Source: DATJYV01 sp035499415
GTDB lineage: Bacteria > Bacteroidota > Ignavibacteria > UBA10030
Assembly: GCA_035499415.1 (NCBI GenBank)
Contig: DATJYV010000166.1
Coordinates: forward strand, 1-17,370
Reading direction: 5' to 3'
DNA: 17,370 nt
Part shown: positions 1 to 6,801 of the stretch, in pieces
How the letters are laid out: each line of letters opens with the position of its first letter
Position numbering within the stretch: the stretch's first letter is position 1
Program-made: the position numbers and the translations under genes
The notes under the pieces: model-generated
The model's input: only the letters and a program-made list of their open reading frames with translations
Database searches by the model: none
Told to the model about the DNA's origin: nothing

Positions 1-1
1 A

Positions 2-139
2 AGCGTCGGAGCCGGCGTTCGGCTCAACCTCGGCGGCGCGCTGGTTCTCCGCTACGACTTCGGTAAACAGATATTGAATAACCTCACGAAGTTCCAGTCG
101 GGCCTCTTCTCTCAGTTCTTTTTCGGATGGGATTTTTGA
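2..139 (+). CDS. C-terminal end of an outer-membrane beta-barrel protein, probably BamA/TamA (Omp85) type (partial)
   Basis: Only the last 45 codons are in the window; the reading frame is open from base 2 and stops with TGA at 137-139. The peptide alternates hydrophobic and polar residues (GVRLNLGGALVLRYDFG near the start) and ends in QFFFGWDF. A terminal aromatic-rich strand with a last-residue Phe is the beta-signal recognised by the outer-membrane assembly machinery, and an RYDFG-type penultimate strand is common in Omp85 barrels. The stop codon overlaps the start of the next gene (TGATG), and that gene is a BamB-like lipoprotein, which suits a BamA-type partner. The visible part cannot separate BamA from TamA or another surface-antigen barrel, so the family is an inference from the last strands and the neighbour. 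Confidence 0.6.
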   Translation, partial: SVGAGVRLNLGGALVLRYDFGKQILNNLTKFQSGLFSQFFFGWDF

Positions 140-1320
140 TGCGCACGCTGACTCCCTCGCGAAGGAACACCGCACGCTGGGTCGCATTTTTCTGCCCCGT
201 ACTCATCGGGATGTTTTCCGGCTGCGCAGGCATCACGCTGAGCCGTCCGCTCAAGACATCGTCTCATGACTGGACGACGATGGGCGGCGATGCGTCGCGA
301 AAAAATTCATCGGGCGTGGTGCTCATACCCCCGTTCAAACAAGTGTGGGAGTACGATGCCTCGGCCGGGATCGCAAGCACTCCGATCGTGCGCGACAGCG
401 TCTTGTTCGTCGGGACGCTCCGCGGCGAAGTCCATGCCGTGAACATCGTCACCGGAAAACGGATCGGGTATCTGGCGGTGGACGGTCCGGTATACGGAAC
501 GCCGGTACTCGCGGGGAGCGTGATCTACATCCCGCTCGCCTCCGGGGCTTCGACGCTCGTTGCATACGACCTTTATGACCAGCGAAAAGTCTGGTCGGTC
601 GATGTCGGGCCGGTCGAATCGTCCCCCCTCGTCATGGGTCCATCCGTGTACGTCACAACGCTCCGCGGGATGGTACATTGCCTCAAGAAGGAGGATGGGA
701 CGGAGGACTGGAAGTTCAAAGCGGCCGGCAATGAAGACCGCAAGCCGATCCGGTCGTCCCCCGCATCCGACGGGCAGTCGATTTTCTTCGGCGGAGACGA
801 CGGACGGGTGTATGCGGTCGACGCCAAGAACGGAGAATTGCGATGGAGCAGGGAGACCGGGGGAAGCATCTTTGCCTCGCCTCTCGTTGCCGGCGGGCTC
901 GTCGTGGTCGGGTCGCTGGGCGGGACGCTGTATGCGCTCGACGCGCAGAGCGGAGAAGTCCGCTGGACGTTTGATGCGCACGCGAAGATCTACGGGTCCG
1001 CTTCGTGCGACGGGTCGACGGTATTCACCGGTGCGGCGGACGGTATCTGCCGAGCGCTTGATCTTCAGAGCGGCAAACCGCGCTGGACGTTTGTGACTCA
1101 AAGCGGCATTGACTGCGCTCCTCTGGCCGCAGGACAAAACGTGTTCGTGGGCTCACTCGACCGGACGCTCTACGCGCTCCGTATCGACGACGGGCGCGAA
1201 GTGTGGCACTTCTCGGCGGAGGGACGCATTCGCGTGACGCCCGTCATGTGGGGGAAACTGCTTTTCGTAACATGCGAAGACCGGTCCGTCTTCGCGTTTG
1301 CCGAGAGCAAGACGGAATGA
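139..1320 (+). CDS. PQQ-repeat beta-propeller lipoprotein, BamB-like
   Basis: Protein of 393 residues. I chose the ATG at 139, which overlaps the upstream stop as TGATG, rather than the in-frame ATG at 127 inside the upstream gene. A basic N-terminus (RRNTAR) is followed by a hydrophobic stretch and a lipobox-like FSGC with the lipidation Cys at residue 29, so an envelope lipoprotein is expected. The rest is about eight repeats of roughly 40 residues of the PQQ/quinoprotein type, for example RVYAVDAKNGELRW (223-236), TLYALDAQSGEVRW (263-276) and TLYALRIDDGREVW (343-356). Blade tryptophans recur at 70, 152, 191, 236, 276, 316 and 356. No residues suggest PQQ-dependent dehydrogenase activity. 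Length, lipidation and blade count match BamB (about 390 residues, eight blades), and it follows a probable Omp85 gene. It overlaps the next gene by ATGA. A generic PQQ-repeat scaffold remains possible. Confidence 0.8.
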   Translation: MRTLTPSRRNTARWVAFFCPVLIGMFSGCAGITLSRPLKTSSHDWTTMGGDASRKNSSGVVLIPPFKQVWEYDASAGIASTPIVRDSVLFVGTLRGEVHAVNIVTGKRIGYLAVDGPVYGTPVLAGSVIYIPLASGASTLVAYDLYDQRKVWSVDVGPVESSPLVMGPSVYVTTLRGMVHCLKKEDGTEDWKFKAAGNEDRKPIRSSPASDGQSIFFGGDDGRVYAVDAKNGELRWSRETGGSIFASPLVAGGLVVVGSLGGTLYALDAQSGEVRWTFDAHAKIYGSASCDGSTVFTGAADGICRALDLQSGKPRWTFVTQSGIDCAPLAAGQNVFVGSLDRTLYALRIDDGREVWHFSAEGRIRVTPVMWGKLLFVTCEDRSVFAFAESKTE

Positions 1321-2114
1321 AGACTTTCGGTTTCATTGCCTCGGTTCTCCTTGCGGCCAGATGCGCGGCCCAGATCTCTGGCGCGCCCGCCGCAGTCGCC
1401 GATTCCACACGCGCGACGATCGACGTCACGATCCCGGACGGCAAGGGTGATGTCTACGTCGATTCGGTGTACGCGGGTCCGGCTCCCATCAAAATGTATC
1501 CGGTCCGCCCCGGCGTGTGTCGTATTCGCGTGATTTCTCCGAGCGCATTCGCCTGGGACCCCGTGATGCGGTCGGATTCAATGGTCGTTCAACAAGGGGA
1601 ACATGCACGTCTCTCCGTGAATGTTGCGGCGCGAACATTCGTTCAGTCCATCCCCTCGTCCGCAAAAGTTTTTCAAGGCGCCGAGGAAATCGCGACCACG
1701 CCGTTCATCTTCAAGACCTCCGAAGGCGTCAGAGTTCCACTCACCTTCCGAAAAGAGGGCTTCGAATCGACGTCGCTCGAATTGCCCGATTCTCTGGGAT
1801 CCTCTTCGGTCGTGCGCCTCAAGCCGTTGAGCGCAGAAAGCGGACTTTTCCACGGTGACGTCATCAACGGCACCCGGGGCGTTCAGGTGAATGACGAATG
1901 GCCCGTCTTTATCTCCAGTGCGACCATGGTTGTCTCGGGCGTTCTCGCGGCGTACTTCAAGGATCGGGCGAACGGAAAGTTCGACTTCTATGTAGCGACG
2001 CAGGATCCGTCGTATCTGGCGGCGACCCAGCGCCTCGACAATGAGTCGGCGGCGTTCTTCGCCGTTACCCAGGTCAGCTTTATCGCTCTGGCATACCTCT
2101 TTCTCATCCAATAG
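1317..2114 (+). CDS. Secreted or membrane-anchored PEGA-domain protein
   Basis: Protein of 265 residues starting at the ATG that overlaps the upstream stop (ATGA, 1317-1320), which suggests translational coupling. The reading frame is open further upstream, but that part lies inside the propeller gene. Residues 1-19 form a signal peptide (hydrophobic IASVLLA, likely cut near CAAQ); the Cys at 16 is preceded by Arg, so this is not a lipobox. A PEGA-like segment covers about 105-155 (SIPSSAKVFQGAEEIATTPF), a surface-exposed beta-sandwich repeat found in many envelope proteins. A more diverged copy may lie at 33-75 (GDVYVDSVYAGPAPI). Two hydrophobic stretches at about 197-213 and 245-263 look like membrane helices near the C-terminus. 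No catalytic motif is visible. Operon context points to an envelope role with the barrel and the BamB-like lipoprotein, but the function is unknown. Confidence 0.7.
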   Translation: MKTFGFIASVLLAARCAAQISGAPAAVADSTRATIDVTIPDGKGDVYVDSVYAGPAPIKMYPVRPGVCRIRVISPSAFAWDPVMRSDSMVVQQGEHARLSVNVAARTFVQSIPSSAKVFQGAEEIATTPFIFKTSEGVRVPLTFRKEGFESTSLELPDSLGSSSVVRLKPLSAESGLFHGDVINGTRGVQVNDEWPVFISSATMVVSGVLAAYFKDRANGKFDFYVATQDPSYLAATQRLDNESAAFFAVTQVSFIALAYLFLIQ

Positions 2115-2155
2115 AATTCGTTTCATCCGAACCTCACCCGGGCTATCTTCCCTCA

Positions 2156-2165
2156 TGAGCGCTCA
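2156..2165. promoter_or_regulatory. Perfect 10-bp palindrome upstream of the crp-family promoter
   Basis: TGAGCGCTCA reads the same on both strands and lies 13 bases upstream of the proposed -35 element, centred near -53 relative to the predicted transcription start. It could be an operator for the Crp/Fnr-type protein encoded just downstream or for another dimeric regulator. It is shorter than a classical CRP or FNR box and could be chance in a gap of this size. Confidence 0.25.
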
Positions 2166-2178
2166 GAAGACAAATTCC

Positions 2179-2207
2179 TTGCATTTCACATCCCCAGCGG
2201 ATATATT
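2179..2207 (+). promoter_or_regulatory. Sigma70-like promoter for the crp-family gene
   Basis: TTGCAT (2179-2184) and TATATT (2202-2207) are separated by exactly 17 bases, a good match to the canonical -35/-10 layout. It lies in the 170-base gap after the PEGA gene, and transcription from about 2214 would give a leader of about 70 bases. It does not fit the Bacteroides TTTG / TAnnTTTG pattern well. Confidence 0.55.
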
Positions 2208-2249
2208 GAACGCCGAGTTCGTCCTATCCTACCACCCGAGGGCGATGGT

Positions 2250-2265
2250 TACGGTTCTTTCCGTA
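2250..2265 (+). other. Small hairpin in the crp-family leader
   Basis: TACGG (2250-2254) and CCGTA (2261-2265) form a 5-bp inverted repeat around a 6-base spacer, 20 bases before the chosen start codon. It could be an operator half-site pair or a leader hairpin. There is no T run after it, so it is not a terminator. Confidence 0.2.
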
Positions 2266-2284
2266 CGTGAATGTCCGGTCTCCT

Positions 2285-2971
2285 ATGTCTTCCGATGAAA
2301 TAAACTTTCTTCGCAGTGTTCCCATTTTTGCCGAACTCGAGGAAAAAGACCTCCTCAAGATCGCGCGCCTGGGCACACGTCAGAAGTATAAGAAGGGGAA
2401 TATCGTCGTCCTCGAGCAGGAGAGCGGCGCCGCGCTGTTCGTCATCATCTCGGGGAAGGTGAAGGTGGTCCGGATGGACGAAGAAGGGCGGGAAGTCATT
2501 CTCTCCCTGTTTGGTCCCGGGGAATTCTTCGGAGAGATGTCTCTGCTGGATGGGATGGCACGGTCCGCGAGCGTCGTTGCCACGGTCAAGTCGGAACTCT
2601 TCATGCTCCACCGGCGCGATTTTCTCGAGGCCCTGCATCAGTACCCCATGGTTGCCACGTCACTGCTGGCCGAGCTGGCGATGCGTCTGCGGAAGGCCGA
2701 CATGCAGATCAAGAGTCTGTCGCTCAAGGACGCGGCGGGCCGCGTGGCGAACGTCCTCCTGATCCTTTCCGACGACATCGGCGTTTTCCGCAAGGGGAAG
2801 GTGGAGATTGAAGACCTTCCGTTGCAGCAGGACATCGCCAACATGGCGGGGACCTCGCGTGAAACCGTTTCACGCATGCTGCACCAGTTCGTGCGGGAGG
2901 GTCAAGTCGCTCTCCGGGGCAACAAGCTCACCATCAACGACTACGAAGGATTTCGGAAGAAGCATTTGTAA
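2285..2971 (+). CDS. Crp/Fnr-family transcription regulator without cysteines
   Basis: Protein of 228 residues counted from the ATG at 2285. An in-frame ATG at 2267 would add six residues; neither start has a clear Shine-Dalgarno, and 2285 gives the family-typical N-terminus. Residues 13-115 form a cyclic-nucleotide-binding-type beta-roll (FGPGEFFGEMSLLDG). Glu84 and Arg93-Ser94 fall where CRP binds the cyclic nucleotide phosphate and ribose. A dimerisation helix follows (about 120-145), then a winged helix-turn-helix at 181-202 (QQDIANMAGTSRETVSRMLH). There is no cysteine in the whole protein, so an FNR-type iron-sulfur sensor is excluded. The ligand is unknown: the RS pair permits a cyclic nucleotide but does not prove it. 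The gene has its own predicted promoter (2179-2207). Transcription could continue into the phosphoesterase and ribH genes, since no terminator is seen between them. Confidence 0.93.
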   Translation: MSSDEINFLRSVPIFAELEEKDLLKIARLGTRQKYKKGNIVVLEQESGAALFVIISGKVKVVRMDEEGREVILSLFGPGEFFGEMSLLDGMARSASVVATVKSELFMLHRRDFLEALHQYPMVATSLLAELAMRLRKADMQIKSLSLKDAAGRVANVLLILSDDIGVFRKGKVEIEDLPLQQDIANMAGTSRETVSRMLHQFVREGQVALRGNKLTINDYEGFRKKHL

Positions 2972-3030
2972 GACGCCGGTCCCCGATGTTCGAAGGGCGT
3001 GCGGAAGATAGGAGAGGATCACAGCGAGCG

Positions 3031-3912
3031 ATGAGCAAGGCATCTGACATGGGGGATTCCGACCAGAGGGATGCCGCCGGGCCAACCGGCGGCCCGTGGG
3101 CCGACCTGCACACACACACAACCTACTCGGACGGTGCACTCGCACCCGAACAACTCGTGAAGAAGGCGTATGAAGTCGGGCTTTCGTCGATCGCGATTAC
3201 CGACCACGACAACGTGGGAGCGGTCGACGAGGCAGTCGAGTGGGGGAAGCAGTGGCACGTCGACATTGTGCCGGGGCTCGAGCTCAGCGTGACGCTGGGG
3301 GAAAAGGATGTCCACATCCTTGCCTATTTCTTCGACCATACGAACCAGAATCTCCTCGATTACCTGACGGTCTTTCGCCACGAGCGATTACGCAGAGCGG
3401 AACGCATCGTGAAAAAGCTCAACCGCATCAACATCCCCCTGAAGCTCGAGGCGGTACTCGACCAGGCGGGCGTCGGGTCGGTGGGCAGACCGCACATCGC
3501 AAACGCGCTCATTGAAGAAGGATTTGTCGACAACTATCACGAGGTTTTTCAGAAATACATCGGCGTCGGGGCTCCGGCCTACGAGCGGAAGTACCAGATG
3601 GGGATCGATGAGGCGGTCCGGATGATCGGAACGGCGGGCGGTCTCACATTCCTCGCTCATCCGGGAAAATACACGACGGAAGCGGAGCTTCAGCAGCTTA
3701 TCAACGCGGGGATGGACGGGATCGAAGTCGTGCATCCTTCGCACAATGAAGCGCGGCAACTGTACTACCGCGGAGTGGTGAATCAGTATTTCCTTCTTGA
3801 GAGCGGCGGTTCGGATTTTCACGGGGGGAAAAAAAATGACGATGCGGTTTTCGGCGTCTACCGCGTTCCGACGCACGTGGTTGAGACGATGAGAAGCCGG
3901 CTCTTTTCGTGA
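3031..3912 (+). CDS. PHP-domain metal-dependent phosphoesterase (RNase AM / nucleoside 3',5'-bisphosphate phosphatase type)
   Basis: Protein of 293 residues. The ATG at 3031 is preferred because a purine-rich AGGAGAGGA lies about 12 bases upstream; ATGs at 2986 and 3049 are alternatives. The PHP metal-binding set is complete: DLHTHTTYSDG (H27, H29, D34), ITDHDN (D58, H59), GLELS (E84), H95, H155, LAHPGKY (H210), a further His at 235, and SGGSDFHG (D262, H264). These residues bind a tri-metal centre that hydrolyses phosphoesters. The size and motif spacing are those of the YciV/TrpH branch, which removes phosphate from nucleoside 3',5'-bisphosphates and trims 5' ends of RNA. Substrate choice is inferred from the branch, not seen in the sequence. 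ribH begins six bases after the stop, so the two are likely cotranscribed. Confidence 0.9.
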   Translation: MSKASDMGDSDQRDAAGPTGGPWADLHTHTTYSDGALAPEQLVKKAYEVGLSSIAITDHDNVGAVDEAVEWGKQWHVDIVPGLELSVTLGEKDVHILAYFFDHTNQNLLDYLTVFRHERLRRAERIVKKLNRINIPLKLEAVLDQAGVGSVGRPHIANALIEEGFVDNYHEVFQKYIGVGAPAYERKYQMGIDEAVRMIGTAGGLTFLAHPGKYTTEAELQQLINAGMDGIEVVHPSHNEARQLYYRGVVNQYFLLESGGSDFHGGKKNDDAVFGVYRVPTHVVETMRSRLFS

Positions 3913-3918
3913 TCCGAA

Positions 3919-4395
3919 TTGAACCCACGACGTTCGTCAGCGGAGGTGCGATCGCCTTCGGCACGGGGCCTTCGGATCGCCATCGTCGCGAGCAGGTTCC
4001 ACGCAGAACTCACGGAAGACCTGCTCAGGGGCGCGCGTGAGCTGTTGACCGAGTGCGGCGTTGGCAGTCGCGGCACAAAGGTTTTTCGTTGTCCCGGTTC
4101 GTTCGAACTCCCGCAGGTAGCCGAACGGCTTGCGCGGTCGAAACGGTGGGACGCGATCGTTTGCCTTGGCGTGGTGATCCGCGGCGAGACGCCACACTTT
4201 GAATATGTGGCGGCCGAAGCAGCCCGGGGAATTCAGGATGTTGCGCTTCGTTGGGGTCTGCCGGTGGCGTTTGGCGTCCTCACGACCGACACGGAACGTC
4301 AGGCGCGCGCACGGGCGGGCGGGCGTCTTGGCAACAAGGGACGGAGTGCGGCGCTCGCGGCTGTCGAAATGGCTTTACTGTTCAAAAAGATTTGA
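3919..4395 (+). CDS. ribH: 6,7-dimethyl-8-ribityllumazine synthase (riboflavin biosynthesis)
   Basis: This enzyme condenses 5-amino-6-ribitylamino-uracil with 3,4-dihydroxy-2-butanone 4-phosphate to lumazine, the penultimate riboflavin step, in a cytosolic pentamer or icosahedral shell. With the TTG start at 3919 it has 158 residues, the normal length. The family core is present: GLRIAIVASRF (17-27, with the substrate-stacking Phe27), PGSFELP (59-65), GVVIRGETPHFEYV (84-97, catalytic His93), GVLTTDT (119-125) and GNKGRSAALAAVEM (138-151), with phosphate-binding Arg132. The start is uncertain: there is no in-frame ATG, the TTG has no good Shine-Dalgarno, and a GTG at 3946 would give 149 residues and still keep the core. 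It sits six bases after the PHP gene, which favours coupling. No other riboflavin gene is in the window. Confidence 0.95.
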   Translation: MNPRRSSAEVRSPSARGLRIAIVASRFHAELTEDLLRGARELLTECGVGSRGTKVFRCPGSFELPQVAERLARSKRWDAIVCLGVVIRGETPHFEYVAAEAARGIQDVALRWGLPVAFGVLTTDTERQARARAGGRLGNKGRSAALAAVEMALLFKKI

Positions 4396-4398
4396 CGC

Positions 4399-6711
4399 GT
4401 GCACGGAGCGAATTGCGGTCTCCGAGGATACAGGGCAGCAAGGGCGCCTGCGCTCATCGCTCTCCTTCTTGCCATGAATGCGCACAATTTGGTGCTGGCG
4501 CAGTGGAAGAACTTCACGGACATGAAATCGGTGCGGTCGGTGTTCGTTCAGGGCCAAACGGTCGCTGCGGCGACGGCGGGGGGCCTTTTCCTCTACGACA
4601 TACAGAACGGGTCTTTTTCGACGGCGCTGAATTCGGACGGCATCAGTTCCAACGATCTCACGGCGGCCTTCATCGACACGCAGGGGCGAATCTGGGTCGG
4701 CGCGTCCGACGGTTCCTTGAGTGTGAGGGATCCGGGGACGCTCGTCTGGAGCACCATCACCGCCATCGCACAATCCACCCACCTGCATAAAGGAATAGAA
4801 AGGTTTATGAGGTCGGGCGACACACTCTTTGTCGCAAGCCAGTTCGGTATTTCGGTCTACCGGATATCCAGCGCCGATTTCGGCGATACGTACGCGTACT
4901 TCGGTTTTCTCCCTTCTCCCACGGTGACGGACGCGGTCCTTCAGGGAAATCGCATCTGGGTCGGCACGGACGCCGGCGTGGTGACGGCCGTGCTTACTCC
5001 TCCCAATGTCTCGTCGTGGACCCACTACGACTCGCTCGGCCCTTCATCGTCCTTCGTGACCGCGCTTGCTCTCTTCCACGATACGCTCGTCGTTGCGACG
5101 AATACAGGGGCCGCATTCTTTGCCGGCGGCTCGTTTCAGAACATTCCATCGCTTTCGGGAATCGCAATTTCCTCCTTGACGTCTTCGGCTTCCAATCTGT
5201 TCATCGCGGTAAGCGGAAACTCGAATTTCAGCCTTCAGTCGTTGTCCGGACTTGAGGGGGCGCTGCAAACCGTGGCGACGAGCGACAGCACGACGGCCGG
5301 GTCTCTTGCGCTCGATCAAAGTGCGTCCGCGCCCGCCATGCTGCCGTGGACGGGGACGGGGACGAAAGGGATCGCCTTCTGGGACGGGAATGCCTGGGAA
5401 TATCGCGCGCCCAACGGCCCTCAATCAAATCTGTTTACCAGCCTCGTTGTGGACGCTTCGGGCGTCCTGTGGTGCGGCACGGGTATCAACGGCGGGGGCA
5501 CGGGGTTCTACCGGTACAATCCTTCTCTTCCGGAAAATGCACGGTGGAAAAATTTTACGAGCGCGGTCTATCCGATCATGGAATTCGACGATTACTATAA
5601 AACGTCGCTCGGCGCTCCCGGCTCGGTCTGGGTCAGCTCGTGGGGGCGCGGGGCCGTCGAAGTTCGCGGCGACACGATACGTCGACGGATTGACGTGACG
5701 AGTACGCCTGCGTTCTTTCCGACACTGGCGACCGACCCCCTGTTCGTGGTTGCGGGAGGTGCGGCAACCGACGAGGCAGGTAAGACCTGGTTCTGCAATC
5801 GCACGGCGGTGAACGGAGATTTTGTGGCGCAGCTCGTGAATGACACCACGTTCGCGTATTTCAGAAATCTCTACAACACGTCAGACGGAATTTTCCAGGG
5901 GGTCGTGGTTGATCAGAATGGCACAAAATGGTTCGCGAATTCCGAGCCGACGGCGAAGTCGGATCGCGGACTGTATTTCTTCAACGAAACGGGAGCCGTT
6001 GCGGGAACCGAGGATACGGGGGGATGGGGATATTTCTCGACGGCGGACGGTCTCCCAAACAACAGCGTTATCTCGCTTGCAGTGGACCAGGACGGGGAAG
6101 TGTGGGTGGGGACGGACCTGGGCGCGACGATCATCACAAACCCCCTGGCGCCGAAAACGCAGTACATTTCAGTGTTTCCCCTCCGGGAGCAGTCGGTTCA
6201 GACCATCGCCGTGGATGCGGTCAATAACAAATGGGTAGGTACGAAGGAGGGAGTTTTTGTGCTGAGCCCGGACGGCACGCAGCTGCTCCAGCTCTACAAC
6301 GGCGTGACGACGAACGGCGAGCTCGTGGATAACGATGTCCGGTCGATAGCGATTGACCAGAAGCGGGGGATCGTCTACATGGGGACGGAGAACGGACTTT
6401 CGAGCCTGGCGATAGCCGCCGTTGCTTCCAACGCGACATTCACGTCTCTTCAATTCGGCCCCAATCCGTTCGTTATTCCAACCGATGCGCAACTGACGAT
6501 CCAGAATCTCATCGCGAACTGCACCATCAAGATCCTTACCGTGACGGGACGTCTCGTCTCCGAGTTCAAAGCGCAGGGAGGCGGAAGGGCATTCTGGGAC
6601 GGCCGCAATCGGAGCGGTCAGCTTGTTTCATCGGGGGTGTATTTCATCGTTGCGTACACGAACAACGGCGACCAGTTAACGACGGGGAAAATTGCCGTCA
6701 TCCGCAAATAG
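4399..6711 (+). CDS. Secreted multi-blade propeller protein with FlgD-like C-terminal domain, PorZ-like layout
   Basis: Protein of 770 residues from a GTG start three bases after the ribH stop. The GTG start supplies a proper signal peptide (Arg12/Arg15, hydrophobic APALIALLLA, cut after LVLA34); the internal ATG at 4474 would not. Residues 35-340 and 340-675 form two runs of 'two-component regulator propeller' blades: GLFLYD (62-67), IDTQGRIWVGASDG (92-105), VDASGVLWCGTG (351-362), VDQDGEVWVGTDLG (562-575) and IDQKRGIVYMGTENG (652-666). Residues 680-770 are a beta-sandwich of the FlgD-like/type IX sorting class (FGPNPF at 686-691, GRAFWDGRNRSG at 729-740, SSGVYFIV at 744-751). No sensor kinase module follows, so it is not a hybrid two-component sensor. 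Two propellers plus such a domain in about 770 residues is the plan of PorZ, a surface component of the type IX secretion system. That identity is an inference; a secreted cargo protein is the alternative. Confidence 0.85.
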   Translation: MHGANCGLRGYRAARAPALIALLLAMNAHNLVLAQWKNFTDMKSVRSVFVQGQTVAAATAGGLFLYDIQNGSFSTALNSDGISSNDLTAAFIDTQGRIWVGASDGSLSVRDPGTLVWSTITAIAQSTHLHKGIERFMRSGDTLFVASQFGISVYRISSADFGDTYAYFGFLPSPTVTDAVLQGNRIWVGTDAGVVTAVLTPPNVSSWTHYDSLGPSSSFVTALALFHDTLVVATNTGAAFFAGGSFQNIPSLSGIAISSLTSSASNLFIAVSGNSNFSLQSLSGLEGALQTVATSDSTTAGSLALDQSASAPAMLPWTGTGTKGIAFWDGNAWEYRAPNGPQSNLFTSLVVDASGVLWCGTGINGGGTGFYRYNPSLPENARWKNFTSAVYPIMEFDDYYKTSLGAPGSVWVSSWGRGAVEVRGDTIRRRIDVTSTPAFFPTLATDPLFVVAGGAATDEAGKTWFCNRTAVNGDFVAQLVNDTTFAYFRNLYNTSDGIFQGVVVDQNGTKWFANSEPTAKSDRGLYFFNETGAVAGTEDTGGWGYFSTADGLPNNSVISLAVDQDGEVWVGTDLGATIITNPLAPKTQYISVFPLREQSVQTIAVDAVNNKWVGTKEGVFVLSPDGTQLLQLYNGVTTNGELVDNDVRSIAIDQKRGIVYMGTENGLSSLAIAAVASNATFTSLQFGPNPFVIPTDAQLTIQNLIANCTIKILTVTGRLVSEFKAQGGGRAFWDGRNRSGQLVSSGVYFIVAYTNNGDQLTTGKIAVIRK

Positions 6712-6762
6712 TCCGGCAGACGGACCGGCGCGCGGACATCGGGCACGAGCAGGACATCTACC

Positions 6763-6782
6763 ATCTATCATCATCTATCATC
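6763..6782 (+). repeat. 10-bp tandem direct repeat in the leader of the PUR-like gene
   Basis: ATCTATCATC occurs twice in perfect tandem (6763-6772, 6773-6782), preceded by a partial copy ATCTACC (6756-6762). It lies in the 90-base gap between the propeller gene and the PUR-like gene, 19 bases before that gene's start codon. On the minus strand it reads as purine-rich GATGATAGAT repeats. It may be a protein- or RNA-binding site or a simple slippage product. Confidence 0.6.
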
Positions 6783-6801
6783 AACACGGGAGGGCTGAAA
6801 C

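Noticed and set aside
307..1137. 276-codon open frame on the minus strand
   Set aside because: It is antisense to the PQQ-repeat lipoprotein, is Arg-rich, and its apparent repeats mirror the blades on the coding strand.
1203..1316. Upstream extension of the PEGA-protein frame
   Set aside because: It lies within the propeller gene. The ATG at 1317 gives a normal signal peptide and a typical ATGA overlap.
2041..2298. 85-codon frame spanning the end of the PEGA gene and the crp-family leader
   Set aside because: It overlaps a real gene and the predicted promoter and has low-complexity, Ser/Arg-rich content without a start signal.
4399..6711. Hybrid two-component sensor suggested by the regulator-propeller blades
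   Set aside because: There is no transmembrane helix, histidine kinase or receiver domain after the blades. The protein ends in a FlgD-like beta-sandwich.
6711..6725. Hairpin GTCCG / CGGAC right at the propeller gene stop as a terminator
   Set aside because: The stem is only 5 bp and no T run follows, so it does not support factor-independent termination.
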